Assembly: GCA_018830485.1 (NCBI GenBank)
Contig: JAHJRQ010000012.1
Location: forward strand, 267,834-331,833
Length of the DNA: 64,000 nucleotides
From: Pseudomonadota bacterium
GTDB lineage: Bacteria; Desulfobacterota; Desulfobulbia; Desulfobulbales; Desulfurivibrionaceae
Reading direction: 5' to 3'
Under the pieces are notes generated by a model. The model had not been told where the DNA came from, ran no database searches, and was given only the letters and a program-made list of their open reading frames with translations. Of the stretch, positions 7,680 through 16,271 are shown piece by piece (positions within the stretch are counted from its first letter, which is position 1; each line of letters opens with the position of its first letter). Position numbers and translations under genes: made by a program.

Positions 7680-9212
7680 TCAGCATTCCTGCCGCATGGT
7701 TTCCCTTTTTAAAAACACCAGCCTGTTCAGACCATTGAGATAGGCCTTGGCTGCGGCGGTGATGATATCCGGGTCCGCCCCCTGTCCCACCACGACCTTG
7801 CCCTCGTCCTCGATGCGGACCAGCACCTCGCCCTGGGCGTCGGTGCCGCCTGAGATGGAGCTCACCGAAAAATAGAGGAGCTTGCTCCTGGTCTGGGTCA
7901 GGTCGGCAATGGCCCGAAAACAGGCGTCGATGGGGCCGATGCCGATGCAGGACTTTTCCTGCTCCTTGCCGTCGATGAGCAAACGCACCGCCGCGGTGGG
8001 CAGGCTTTTGTTGCCGCTCATCGCCCCCAGATGGACCAGGGAGAAGGTCTCGGTGATCCGCAGCACCTCGTCCATCAAAATTGCTTCAAGATCCTCGTCG
8101 AACATCTCCTTCTTGACGTCGGCCACCTCCTTGAACCGGGAAAATACCCGATCAAGTTCATCGTCCTTGAGACTGTATCCCATGGCGGCAATGCGATCCT
8201 TCAGGGCATGCCGTCCGGAATGCTTGCCCAGCACGATATTGCCGGTGGATATCCCGATATCCTTCGGATTCATGATCTCGTAGGTGGTCCGTTCCTTGAG
8301 CACCCCGTCCTGGTGGATCCCGGACTCATGGGCAAAGGCATTGGCCCCGACAATGGCCTTATTGGGCTGCACCGGCATCCCGGTGATGGTGGTGACCAGA
8401 CGGCTGGTGGGATAGATGTGCTCGGTGACGATATCGGTATGCACCTGCATCTGGTCGGCCCGGGTGCGGATGATCATGACCAGCTCTTCCATGGCCGTGT
8501 TGCCCGCCCTTTCCCCCAGGCCGTTGATGGTCGATTCCACCTGCCGGGCCCCGTGGTTGATGGCGGCCAGTGAATTGGCCACGGCAAGGCCGAGATCATT
8601 GTGGCAATGCACGCTGAGCACAGCCTTGTGGATATTGGGGATGTGCTCGATGAGGTACCCGATCTTGCGGCCGAACTCATCGGGCAGGGCATAGCCGGTG
8701 GTATCCGGGAAATTCAGGGTCGTGGCCCCGGCTTCGATCACCGCGGCAAAAACCTTGCAAACAAAGTCAAGGTCGCTGCGCGAAGCGTCCTCGGCGGAAA
8801 ATTCCACGTTGCTCGTGTATCTGGCGGCATGCTTCACCGAGGCCACGGCCAGTTCCAGCACCTGCTCACGGTTCATCTTCAGCTTGTGCTTGAGATGGAT
8901 GTCCGAGGTGGCCAGGAAAGTATGGATTCTGGGATTTTCCCCAGCCTTGAGCGCCTCCCAGGCCCGGTCGATATCCTTGACATTGCAGCGAGCAAGTGCC
9001 GCGATCTGCGCACCCCGGACATGCTCGGCGATATTGCGCACGCATTCGAAATCCCCGGGCGAGGCAACGGGAAAACCGGCCTCGATCACATCCACCTTCA
9101 GCTTGACCAGTTGCTGGGCCAGGCGGAATTTTTCCTGCATATTCATGCTTGCGCCGGGCGACTGCTCGCCATCACGCAAGGTGGTGTCGAAAATAATTAT
9201 TTTATCAGCCAT
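7680..9212 (-). CDS. leuA: 2-isopropylmalate synthase
   Basis: A 510-residue enzyme catalysing the first committed step of leucine synthesis, condensation of acetyl-CoA with 2-oxoisovalerate. The N-terminal TIM barrel opens with IIFDTTLRDGEQSPGASM, including the catalytic and metal-binding RDGEQ, and contains the metal-ligand HCHNDLGLA and the NGLGERAGN signature. The C-terminal 120 residues form the LeuA regulatory domain that binds leucine for feedback inhibition. A strong AGGAGTG ribosome site precedes the ATG. It lies after pssA and before asd, a conserved deltaproteobacterial order normally led by ilv genes. Confidence 0.96.
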   Translation of the reverse strand: MADKIIIFDTTLRDGEQSPGASMNMQEKFRLAQQLVKLKVDVIEAGFPVASPGDFECVRNIAEHVRGAQIAALARCNVKDIDRAWEALKAGENPRIHTFLATSDIHLKHKLKMNREQVLELAVASVKHAARYTSNVEFSAEDASRSDLDFVCKVFAAVIEAGATTLNFPDTTGYALPDEFGRKIGYLIEHIPNIHKAVLSVHCHNDLGLAVANSLAAINHGARQVESTINGLGERAGNTAMEELVMIIRTRADQMQVHTDIVTEHIYPTSRLVTTITGMPVQPNKAIVGANAFAHESGIHQDGVLKERTTYEIMNPKDIGISTGNIVLGKHSGRHALKDRIAAMGYSLKDDELDRVFSRFKEVADVKKEMFDEDLEAILMDEVLRITETFSLVHLGAMSGNKSLPTAAVRLLIDGKEQEKSCIGIGPIDACFRAIADLTQTRSKLLYFSVSSISGGTDAQGEVLVRIEDEGKVVVGQGADPDIITAAAKAYLNGLNRLVFLKRETMRQEC

Positions 9213-9270
9213 CGCTTCTTCACTCCTCTCAGCTCGGGCAACGGAAGAAGAATGCCGCTTGCAATCGAGC

Positions 9271-10044
9271 TTATACCGAAGGTTCCTGTTCTTTTTCGGC
9301 AGGTTTCCTGCCCTTCACCACCAAACGATACCCCGCCGCCAGCGGTCCGGATAGGACGTAGGCCGCGCCAAAAATGAACAGGGTAACCTGTGGTTCCGCC
9401 GCCAGAACCATGATGAGAACAACCAGCCCGACCAGAACCTGAAATTTTTTAACCCGATCGGCTTCCGCATGCTTGAAGCTCTGGTATTTCACGGAACTGA
9501 CCATGAGATAGGAAAGTCCGTAAACGGTTGCCAGAACCATGAAATTTCTCAAGGTGCCGCTGAACTCAAAGAAACTGCAAAACAGTACGGTTGCGGCGAT
9601 CATCCCACCGGCGGCGGGACACGGCAACCCCGTGAATTCGTTCTTGGTCGAGGTGGTGTCCTGGCTGTTGAAACGGGCCAGTCGCAAGGCTGTGGTCGCC
9701 ACATAAAGAAAAGCCGCCAGCCAACCATACCGGCCATAGGGGCGCAGCACCCACTCGTAGGCCAAAAGTGCCGGGGCCACGCCAAAGGCCACCAGATCGC
9801 ACAGGGAATCATACTCCATGCCGAATTTGCTGGTCGTTCCGGTAAGACGGGCAACCCTGCCGTCCAAGCCATCAAAAACCGCGGAAATAATAATCGCCAC
9901 GGCGGAATGAAAATATTGGCCGTTGATCGCGGCAACGATGGCATAAAACCCGCTGAACAGACTTGCCGTGGTAATAACACTGGGCAACAGGCAGATTTTC
10001 CCCTTTGAGGAAATTACATCTTCGGCTTCATGGTGCCTGCTCAT
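9271..10044 (-). CDS. pssA: CDP-diacylglycerol--serine O-phosphatidyltransferase
   Basis: A 257-residue integral membrane enzyme making phosphatidylserine from CDP-diacylglycerol and serine. It carries the CDP-alcohol phosphotransferase signature DGLDGRVARLTGTTSKFGMEYDSLCD (D-G-x2-A-R-x8-G-x3-D-x3-D), with all the aspartates present. About seven hydrophobic helices surround it. GGAGGAA precedes the ATG at good spacing. It sits just after psd, so the two steps to phosphatidylethanolamine are encoded together. This is the type II (membrane) enzyme, not the soluble E. coli type. Confidence 0.95.
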   Translation of the reverse strand: MSRHHEAEDVISSKGKICLLPSVITTASLFSGFYAIVAAINGQYFHSAVAIIISAVFDGLDGRVARLTGTTSKFGMEYDSLCDLVAFGVAPALLAYEWVLRPYGRYGWLAAFLYVATTALRLARFNSQDTTSTKNEFTGLPCPAAGGMIAATVLFCSFFEFSGTLRNFMVLATVYGLSYLMVSSVKYQSFKHAEADRVKKFQVLVGLVVLIMVLAAEPQVTLFIFGAAYVLSGPLAAGYRLVVKGRKPAEKEQEPSV

Positions 10045-10137
10045 GTCCTTTTCCTCCGGATTATATTTACAAACCGCGCCATGTCAGCACGCTTACCTGG
10101 GTAATATATTGAAAAAATTCTTTTCCGCATAGGAGAA

Positions 10138-10788
10138 TCAGGGAAGATAGCCGAGAATCGTCTCCCCGGCCCGTACTTTCTGGCCCACCGAAACCTCCAG
10201 TTGGGTCTGCTGCGGAAGATAGAGGTCAACCCGGGAACCAAAACGAATCAGGCCGAAACGCTCTCCGCGCATCAACCGATCCCCCTTGCCCGCCCAACAG
10301 ACAATCCGCCGGGCAATGAGCCCTGCCACCTGCACCACCGCAATCCTGCGATTGCTCCGGGTTTCAAGGGTCAGAGCGCAGGCCTCATTTTCCAAGGCAC
10401 CGCGTTCGGTATTGGCTGAAAAAAACATGCCAGGGGAATACTGCACCTGGGTCACGGTGCCCGGACAGGGCGCCCTGTTCACATGCACATTGAAGACATT
10501 CATGAAGATGCTCACCTTATAGACATGCTCCTTCACGAACCTGTCGTCAAACACCTTCTCGATGAGAATAACCTTGCCGTCCGCCGGCGAAACCAGAACA
10601 TCCTCATCCTCCGGGGTTACCCGTTCCGGATCCCGGAAAAAATAGAGGACAAAGGCCGTGGTGAACAAGGCCAGCAAGGCGCTGCAATCATAGTCCAGAA
10701 TGGCAAGAACCAGGGTGGTCAGGGCCGCAAAACCGATGAATGGGTATCCTTCAAGGGCCACAGGAACTTGTGGTTTTTTCATGGGCAT
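10138..10788 (-). CDS. psd: Phosphatidylserine decarboxylase (short, archaeal-type proenzyme)
   Basis: A 216-residue decarboxylase proenzyme making phosphatidylethanolamine. Two or three N-terminal hydrophobic segments (ALTTLVLAILDY and following) anchor it. The self-cleavage site is the Gly-Ser in RFGSRVDLYLP, giving an alpha chain with a pyruvoyl group. The MNVFNVHVNRAPCPG segment with its conserved histidine is intact. The length fits the short PSD-A family. I favour ATG 10788, though ATG 10782 and a TTG at 10803 are also possible. It is paired with pssA downstream and separated from ilvH upstream by a terminator-like hairpin. Confidence 0.94.
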   Translation of the reverse strand: MPMKKPQVPVALEGYPFIGFAALTTLVLAILDYDCSALLALFTTAFVLYFFRDPERVTPEDEDVLVSPADGKVILIEKVFDDRFVKEHVYKVSIFMNVFNVHVNRAPCPGTVTQVQYSPGMFFSANTERGALENEACALTLETRSNRRIAVVQVAGLIARRIVCWAGKGDRLMRGERFGLIRFGSRVDLYLPQQTQLEVSVGQKVRAGETILGYLP

Positions 10789-10839
10789 CCTGTCTCGCTG
10801 CAAAATGGTTTCTTGAGGCCCGGATCGTTTCGGTCCATA

Positions 10840-10880
10840 TAAAAATGAACTGACAGGCCGCGACCACAGCCTGTCAGTTC
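10840..10880 (-). terminator. Rho-independent terminator after ilvH
   Basis: A perfect 12-bp stem (10847-10858 with 10869-10880, 10-base loop) is followed on the minus strand by ATTTTTATA. It lies 29 bases past the ilvH stop, where many relatives carry ilvC. It probably ends or attenuates the ilvBH transcript before psd. Confidence 0.75.
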
Positions 10881-10909
10881 ACCTGTAAACCCTGGCTGAA
10901 CGGAACCGG

Positions 10910-11392
10910 TTACGATTTTTGGGCCCGGGTCATGGCAATGGTGCCGGAACGGACAATCTCCTGGATTCCGATGGGACGCAGGATATCAATCACAGCCTGG
11001 AGCTTGCTCGCCTTGCCGGTAACCTCGACCACATAGCTCTTCGGCCCGACGTCAATGACCTTGCCGCGGAAGATGTCGATTATCCGCAACACCTCGGCTC
11101 GGGTGTGGGCCTCGGCCTTTACCCGGATCAGGGCCATCTCCCGCTCCACATTATCATGCTCACACATATCGGTGACCTTGATAACGTCGATGAGCTTGTG
11201 GAGCTGCTTGGTGATCTGCTCAATGATGGTATCCTCGCCGGAGGTCACCAGGGTCAAGCAGGAAACGTCCGGCTCAAGGGTCTGGGCCACGGAGAGGCTT
11301 TCGATGTTGAAGCCCCTGCCACTGAAAAGACCGGTGACTCGGGACAAAACTCCAGGTTTATTTTGCAACAGTACGGAAATGGTATGTTTCAT
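10910..11392 (-). CDS. ilvH: Acetolactate synthase small (regulatory) subunit
   Basis: A 160-residue regulatory subunit with an N-terminal ACT domain (TISVLLQNKPGVLSRVTGLFSGRGFNIESL) that binds valine, and a C-terminal ALS_ss_C domain. It associates with the IlvB-type catalytic subunit encoded 57 bases upstream to stimulate it and confer feedback inhibition. Length and sequence are standard for IlvH/IlvN. A terminator follows closely. Confidence 0.96.
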   Translation of the reverse strand: MKHTISVLLQNKPGVLSRVTGLFSGRGFNIESLSVAQTLEPDVSCLTLVTSGEDTIIEQITKQLHKLIDVIKVTDMCEHDNVEREMALIRVKAEAHTRAEVLRIIDIFRGKVIDVGPKSYVVEVTGKASKLQAVIDILRPIGIQEIVRSGTIAMTRAQKS

Positions 11393-11449
11393 CGCGCTAT
11401 CCTTAAGTTACCCTTGTAAGCAAAGAAGACGGCCCCAGATCAGCAACCC

Positions 11450-13150
11450 CTAAACCAGCAGCATCTCTGTTGTGGCCTTACCGGCAGGAACCATGGGGTA
11501 CACACCTTCTTCCCTGGCAATGACAAAGTCCATGAACACAGTATTATTAATCTTCAAGGCCTCCCGGATAACCGGTTCGACCTCGCTGGGCTTGGTCGCC
11601 CGCAGCCCCACCGCGCCGTAGGCCTCGGCCACCTTGACAAAATCAGGGGCGACTTCCATGACCGTGGAGGAGTACTGCTTATTGTAAAACAGCTCCTGCC
11701 ACTGGCGAACCATGCCCAGGTAGCCATTATTCAGGATGGCAACCTTGACCGGCAGTTTTTCCTGCCTGCAGGTGGCCAGCTCCTGGATGTTCATCTGGAT
11801 GGAACCGTCGCCGGCGATATCGATAACCACCTTGTCCGGCGCTGCCATTTGCGCGCCGATGGCAGCGGGAAAGCCATAGCCCATGACACCAAGCCCGCCG
11901 GAGGTGGCCCACTGGCGAGGCTTGTTGAAATGATAGAACTGGGCGGTCCACATCTGGTGCTGGCCGACCTCGGTGGTGATAATCGCATCGCCGCCGGTCA
12001 GTTCATGCAGCTTCTGGATAACAAACTGGGGCTTGATGATATCGGTTTCTTCCACATAGCCCAGGGGGTGCTTATTCTTCCACTCCCGGATCTGCTCATG
12101 CCAGGAGCGATGTTTTTCCGCGCACTCCTTGGCATTGAAATCCTTGCTCCGGGCAAACCAGGCATTGACGGCACCAAGCGCGTGCTTGCAGTCAGCCACA
12201 ATGGGGATATCCACCCGGACATTTTTGCTGATGGAGGAAGGATCGACATCAATGTGGATGATCTCGGCGTGGGGGGCAAAGGCGTCCACCCGGCCGGTGA
12301 CCCGGTCGTCGAAACGGGCGCCGACCGCAATCAGCAGATCGCAGTTGGCCACGGCCATATTGGCATAGTAGGTCCCATGCATGCCCAGCATGCCCATGGA
12401 CAAAGGATCCGTGCCCGGAAAGCCGCCCAAGCCCATCAGGGTCATGGTGACGGGGCAGTCCAGCCTCCTGGCAAGCTCGGTCAGTTCCTCGTTGGAATTG
12501 GAAAGGATGACTCCGCCGCCTGCGTAGATCACCGGTTTTTTCGCTTTGAGCATTGCCCGGCAGGCCTTTTCGATCTGACCGGGATGCGGCTCATAGGTCG
12601 GCTTATAGGTCCGCATGGTGATCGGCTTAACCTCGGGATAGGTGATCCGGGTCGCCAGAACATCCTTGGGCAGGTCAACGAGCACAGGGCCGGGGCGACC
12701 GGTCTTGGCCAGATGGAAGGCCTCCCGGATGATGGCAACCAGCTCATCTGCGTCTTTCACCAGATAGTTATGCTTGGTGATCGGCCGGGTAATCCCGACA
12801 ATATCGACCTCCTGAAAGGCATCGTTGCCAATCAGCTTGGTCGGTACCTGCCCGGTGAAAACCACCAGGGGAATGGAGTCCATGTAGGCCGAAGCAATTC
12901 CGGTAACTGCATTGGTGGCGCCTGGCCCGGAGGTCACCAGGGCAACGCCGACCTCGCCCTTCACCCGCCCGTAAGCATCGGCGGCATGGACCGCAGCCTG
13001 CTCATGCCGGGTCAAAACGTGATGGACCTTGTCATTCTTCATCAACTCGTCATAGACATCGATGAGTGCCCCGCCGGGATAGCCGAAGATAACCTCAACG
13101 CCATGTTCTTCCAGGCACTTGATGAAGGCCTGTGCTCCTGTGAGTTTCAT
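11450..13150 (-). CDS. ilvB: Acetolactate synthase large (catalytic) subunit
   Basis: A 566-residue thiamine-diphosphate enzyme, the first step of valine and isoleucine synthesis. The N-terminal Pyr domain has the catalytic glutamate in HEQAAVHAADAYGR, a central FAD/CoA-binding-like domain follows, and the C-terminal PP domain has the ThDP motif GDGSIQMNIQELATCRQEKLPVKVAILNN (GDG-N). I chose the ATG at 13150 because AAGGAA lies six bases upstream and homologues begin with MKLTGAQA. The open frame extends 19 codons further upstream to a GTG, but that stretch is leader. A strong promoter lies about 120 bases upstream and ilvH follows. Confidence 0.96.
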   Translation of the reverse strand: MKLTGAQAFIKCLEEHGVEVIFGYPGGALIDVYDELMKNDKVHHVLTRHEQAAVHAADAYGRVKGEVGVALVTSGPGATNAVTGIASAYMDSIPLVVFTGQVPTKLIGNDAFQEVDIVGITRPITKHNYLVKDADELVAIIREAFHLAKTGRPGPVLVDLPKDVLATRITYPEVKPITMRTYKPTYEPHPGQIEKACRAMLKAKKPVIYAGGGVILSNSNEELTELARRLDCPVTMTLMGLGGFPGTDPLSMGMLGMHGTYYANMAVANCDLLIAVGARFDDRVTGRVDAFAPHAEIIHIDVDPSSISKNVRVDIPIVADCKHALGAVNAWFARSKDFNAKECAEKHRSWHEQIREWKNKHPLGYVEETDIIKPQFVIQKLHELTGGDAIITTEVGQHQMWTAQFYHFNKPRQWATSGGLGVMGYGFPAAIGAQMAAPDKVVIDIAGDGSIQMNIQELATCRQEKLPVKVAILNNGYLGMVRQWQELFYNKQYSSTVMEVAPDFVKVAEAYGAVGLRATKPSEVEPVIREALKINNTVFMDFVIAREEGVYPMVPAGKATTEMLLV

Positions 13151-13267
13151 GCTCTGTTCCTTACCTTTGAATTCAATGCGTCTTCCGATGAAGATCGGAT
13201 TATACACCCAATATATACCGTGCGTTGCCGTGCACAGGGCAAAACCTTACAAAACAGGGAATTTTGA

Positions 13268-13295
13268 AATATATTCTGAATATATTTCTTGTCAA
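13268..13295 (-). promoter_or_regulatory. Sigma-70 promoter for ilvB
   Basis: On the minus strand a perfect TTGACA (13290-13295) is followed after 16 bases by TATATT (13268-13273). The implied leader to the ilvB ATG is about 110 bases. No leader peptide rich in branched-chain codons is obvious. Confidence 0.7.
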
Positions 13296-13372
13296 GCACG
13301 TTTCTGGCTAATGACCGAAAGAGGAAGCCAAAAGAGAAATCCGCCGACTCCGTTTTCCGTCTCGAACGGGGA

Positions 13373-14239
13373 TTACAGATCCCTGCTGGTTAAGGGCAAA
13401 GCCGGAGACTGCAGCGGAAAAAGCCCGAGGCTGCGCCCCCGCCCCAGAAATTCACGCACCGCGCCCACCCCTTCCTCGCCCAGATCAAGAGAAAACGGAT
13501 TCACATAGAGCCCGATGTGGTCCTTGATAACCGAGTCGTCAAGCTCCCGGGCGTGCTGCCGGATATAGGCCATGCCCGCCCCCGGACTGGCAAAGGCGGA
13601 AGAAACACTGGCTCGGACACACCGGTCAATGGCCTGGATCTTCTCCTTGCCCAGGGAACGTTTTGCCGCGATGCCGCCCAGCGGGATGGGAAAACCCGTC
13701 TCCTGCTCCCACCAGACCCCGAGATCCTGGAGCAACAATAGGCCATGTTCCTGAAAGGTAAAACGGCTCTCGTGGATGATCACTCCGGCATCGACCTCGC
13801 CCGCCACAATGGCCGGCATGATCGTGTCAAAACGCATCACCTTGGTCGTCAGGGGGACAGGGGAATACATGTGCAACAGCATGGCTGCCGTGGTGTACCT
13901 GCCCGGAATGGCAATGGTCAGCCGGGGCAACTCGTCCGGAGAAAAATTTTCCCCCGCCACCAGCAGGGGGCCGCAGCCGCGCCCAAGGGCGCTTCCGGCC
14001 GTGAGCAGGATATACCGGTCAAGGACATGCCCCAAGGCGTGGAACGAAATCTTGGTCACGTCAAGCCGTCCGGCAAGGGCCCATTCGTTCAGGGTCTCAA
14101 CATCGGCAAGGGTGGCAGCGTCAAAATTGAGAGAACCGGGGCAAGCCTGCCCATGCACCAGGGCGTGAAAGATGAACGTATCGTTGGGGCAAGGAGAAAA
14201 GCCGAGGGTGAGCCTGTTTTTTTCTGCAAGAAGTGACAC
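13373..14239 (-). CDS. mqnD: 1,4-dihydroxy-6-naphthoate synthase
   Basis: A 288-residue enzyme of the futalosine menaquinone pathway that converts cyclic dehypoxanthine futalosine to 1,4-dihydroxy-6-naphthoate. The N-terminal LTLGFSPCPNDTFIFHALV is the MqnD signature. The fold is a periplasmic-binding-protein-like two-lobe domain with the HxxG-type GVIIHESRFTF segment. I chose the GTG at 14239 (AGG about nine bases upstream) because the longer open frame runs through mqnB. It follows mqnB with a 16-base gap, supporting the assignment. MqnA and MqnC must be encoded elsewhere. Confidence 0.93.
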   Translation of the reverse strand: MSLLAEKNRLTLGFSPCPNDTFIFHALVHGQACPGSLNFDAATLADVETLNEWALAGRLDVTKISFHALGHVLDRYILLTAGSALGRGCGPLLVAGENFSPDELPRLTIAIPGRYTTAAMLLHMYSPVPLTTKVMRFDTIMPAIVAGEVDAGVIIHESRFTFQEHGLLLLQDLGVWWEQETGFPIPLGGIAAKRSLGKEKIQAIDRCVRASVSSAFASPGAGMAYIRQHARELDDSVIKDHIGLYVNPFSLDLGEEGVGAVREFLGRGRSLGLFPLQSPALPLTSRDL

Positions 14240-14255
14240 GGATTTTCTGCCTGGT

Positions 14256-14903
14256 TCAGATGGGGGCGAGGTGATCGATGAGCAGAGAAACAACCTGCCC
14301 ACATCTCTGCGCGGCCGCGGCAAGCTGCCAGTTGGCCGGATTACGGTCTTCCACCATGTTGCTGACGCAGCGGACTTCAAGGCAGGGAACAACAAACTCT
14401 TGGCAAACCCTGGCCACTGCCGCGCCCTCCATGTTTTCGCACAGGCCGTTATGGGCAGCGCGCAACATGGCGCCGCGCCGTGCCGTGGCGCTGGCCCCAT
14501 TGACCGTCACAAACACGCCTTTTTTGCAGTTGTACTCCTGCGTCCCCAGCATCTCACCGGCCTGGGCAAGATACCTCGGATCAAGGGGGAAAACGGTATT
14601 GCCTGCCAATTGTCCGTCAAAAGGCTCGATGCGTTCTGCGTGGCAGATCCCGAAATCGCCCATAACTTCACGCTCGGCCAGGCAGATATCAAGCAGATCC
14701 GCCCCGGAACCGCCGTAAGCTCCGGCCACGCCGAAATTAAGAACCAGGGAAACCTCCCCCCTGACCTCAGCCAGCCGCCGCGTAAGCCGAACCGCTGTTT
14801 CAAGCGGCCCCACGCCGGCGATAAACAGCGCATGGGGCTGACCGGTCGTTTTCCCGGCCAAGGGCAAGGCTTCCATCTCCGTGGCGGCAACGAGAAGAAT
14901 CAT
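14256..14903 (-). CDS. mqnB: Futalosine hydrolase
   Basis: A 215-residue nucleoside phosphorylase-fold enzyme that releases hypoxanthine from futalosine in menaquinone synthesis. It begins MILLVAATEMEAL and has a glycine-rich LNFGVAGAYGG segment. The catalytic region ENMEGAAVARVCQEF carries the Glu-Met-Glu substrate site of the PNP/MTAN family, and VRCVSNMVEDRN completes it. Pairing with mqnD shows it is futalosine hydrolase rather than an MTA/SAH nucleosidase. The ATG at 14903 is preferred over an upstream in-frame start that lacks homology. Confidence 0.92.
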   Translation of the reverse strand: MILLVAATEMEALPLAGKTTGQPHALFIAGVGPLETAVRLTRRLAEVRGEVSLVLNFGVAGAYGGSGADLLDICLAEREVMGDFGICHAERIEPFDGQLAGNTVFPLDPRYLAQAGEMLGTQEYNCKKGVFVTVNGASATARRGAMLRAAHNGLCENMEGAAVARVCQEFVVPCLEVRCVSNMVEDRNPANWQLAAAAQRCGQVVSLLIDHLAPI

Positions 14904-14978
14904 GAGCCCCAGTCGGAAAAGAAATGGCCCGAACCAGCAAAACGAAACGGGCCGCCGAAACGGCAATCCAACGAAAGA

Positions 14979-15368
14979 CTATCCGCGGTATGGATGTTGC
15001 GCCTCTTCGACATGCATCACCTTCTTGATCAGGTTGTCCTTGTCAAGCACCACTATCCTGGGCTTGTATCCGCCCAGTTCTTCCGGGGCGTACAAAGCAT
15101 AGCTGACAATGATAATGAGATCTCCGACCATCCCCTTGCGGGCAGCCGCTCCGTTAAGGCCAATCATTCCGGAGCCGGCCTTCCCTTCGATCACGTAGGT
15201 GTCAAAACGCTCACCGTTGTTGATATTGTAGATGTTGACCCGCTCATAGGGTGACAGGCCAACGGCGTCCATCAAATCCCTGTCCACCGAGAGACTGCCC
15301 TCATAGTTGAGATCCGCCTCGATCACCGTGGCCCGGTGAATCTTTGATTTTAACATGTATTGCAGCAT
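14979..15368 (-). CDS. panD: Aspartate 1-decarboxylase proenzyme
   Basis: A 129-residue pyruvoyl enzyme producing beta-alanine for pantothenate synthesis. With the start at 15368 (MLQYMLKSKIHRAT) the self-cleavage site YEGSLSVD falls exactly at Gly24-Ser25, the canonical position, which fixes the start. The active-site residues in NGAAARKGMVGD and the conserved Tyr-rich ERVNIYNINNGERF are intact. It lies 10 bases after panC in the same operon. Confidence 0.97.
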   Translation of the reverse strand: MLQYMLKSKIHRATVIEADLNYEGSLSVDRDLMDAVGLSPYERVNIYNINNGERFDTYVIEGKAGSGMIGLNGAAARKGMVGDLIIIVSYALYAPEELGGYKPRIVVLDKDNLIKKVMHVEEAQHPYRG

Positions 15369-15378
15369 TGTCGTTCTC

Positions 15379-16227
15379 TCAGTGTTCTTCAAAAAGGGTA
15401 TCGTTGTCGATCAAGCGAGTGGCTCCGACCTTTACGGCCAAAGCCAGCACCACGCCTTTTTGCAACACGGCCAGGGGCCGCAAAGACGCCTGATCAACAA
15501 GGCTTGCATACTCAATGGTCACAGCTTCCTGCTGCAACAACCACTCCACTTCCCGTAACAGAATCTCCGCCTCAACCAGCCCTTCGCGCACCCGCCTTCT
15601 CGCGTGGGCTATGGCCCGGGAAAGACAAAGCGCCGCCTGCCGTTCCGCGCCGGAGAGATAGGTATTCCGGGAACTCATGGCCAAGCCGTCCGGCTCCCGG
15701 ACAATGGGGTGTCCGACGATCTCCACATCCCAATTGAGATCAGCCACCATTCTCATGATCACCGCAAGCTGCTGAAAATCCTTTTTGCCGAAAACAGCGC
15801 ACCGCGGCTTGATGATGTGAAAAAGCTTGGCAACCACGGTGGTCACGCCGGCAAAGTGACCCGGACGGCTTGCGCCGCAGAGGACATCGGTCAAGCCCGA
15901 AACAACAACCCTGGTGCTGGCCTCCGGAGGGTACATTTCGTAAGGTTCGGGAGCAAAAAGCACATCCACCCCCTCGGCCTCCGCGAGCAGGCAATCGCGG
16001 GAAAAATCACGGGGATACGTGCCAAGGTCTTCGTTGACTCCAAACTGAATCGGGTTGACAAACAGACTCACCACCGTTCGGTCGGCCTTCTCTTTGGCCG
16101 TGCGCATCAAGCGCAGGTGCCCCTCATGAAAAAACCCCATGGTGGGCACCAAACCGATTGTCTGCCCTTCGGCAAGAATCCTGTTTGCCCAGGCCGTCAT
16201 GGCGGCAGGCGTGCGGATGATCTCCAT
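15379..16227 (-). CDS. panC: Pantothenate synthetase
   Basis: A 282-residue enzyme ligating pantoate and beta-alanine with ATP. The adenylate-binding signature VPTMGFFHEGHLRLM near residue 27 contains the HxGH motif. SLFVNPIQFG, the FGKKDFQQL pantoate/ATP-site segment and the AMSSRNTYLS (KMSKS-like) loop are all present. Directly followed by panD, so both terminal steps of pantothenate synthesis are co-expressed; coaD lies further along the same strand run. Confidence 0.97.
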   Translation of the reverse strand: MEIIRTPAAMTAWANRILAEGQTIGLVPTMGFFHEGHLRLMRTAKEKADRTVVSLFVNPIQFGVNEDLGTYPRDFSRDCLLAEAEGVDVLFAPEPYEMYPPEASTRVVVSGLTDVLCGASRPGHFAGVTTVVAKLFHIIKPRCAVFGKKDFQQLAVIMRMVADLNWDVEIVGHPIVREPDGLAMSSRNTYLSGAERQAALCLSRAIAHARRRVREGLVEAEILLREVEWLLQQEAVTIEYASLVDQASLRPLAVLQKGVVLALAVKVGATRLIDNDTLFEEH

Positions 16228-16271
16228 GGTTCAATACTTCCCGCGTCGTGTTCCCGAGGTACAGCCGGAGG

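Noticed and set aside
13151..13372. Branched-chain amino acid attenuator or T-box in the ilvB leader
   Set aside because: The leader has no leucine/valine/isoleucine-rich short frame and no T-box motif; only a normal promoter is seen.
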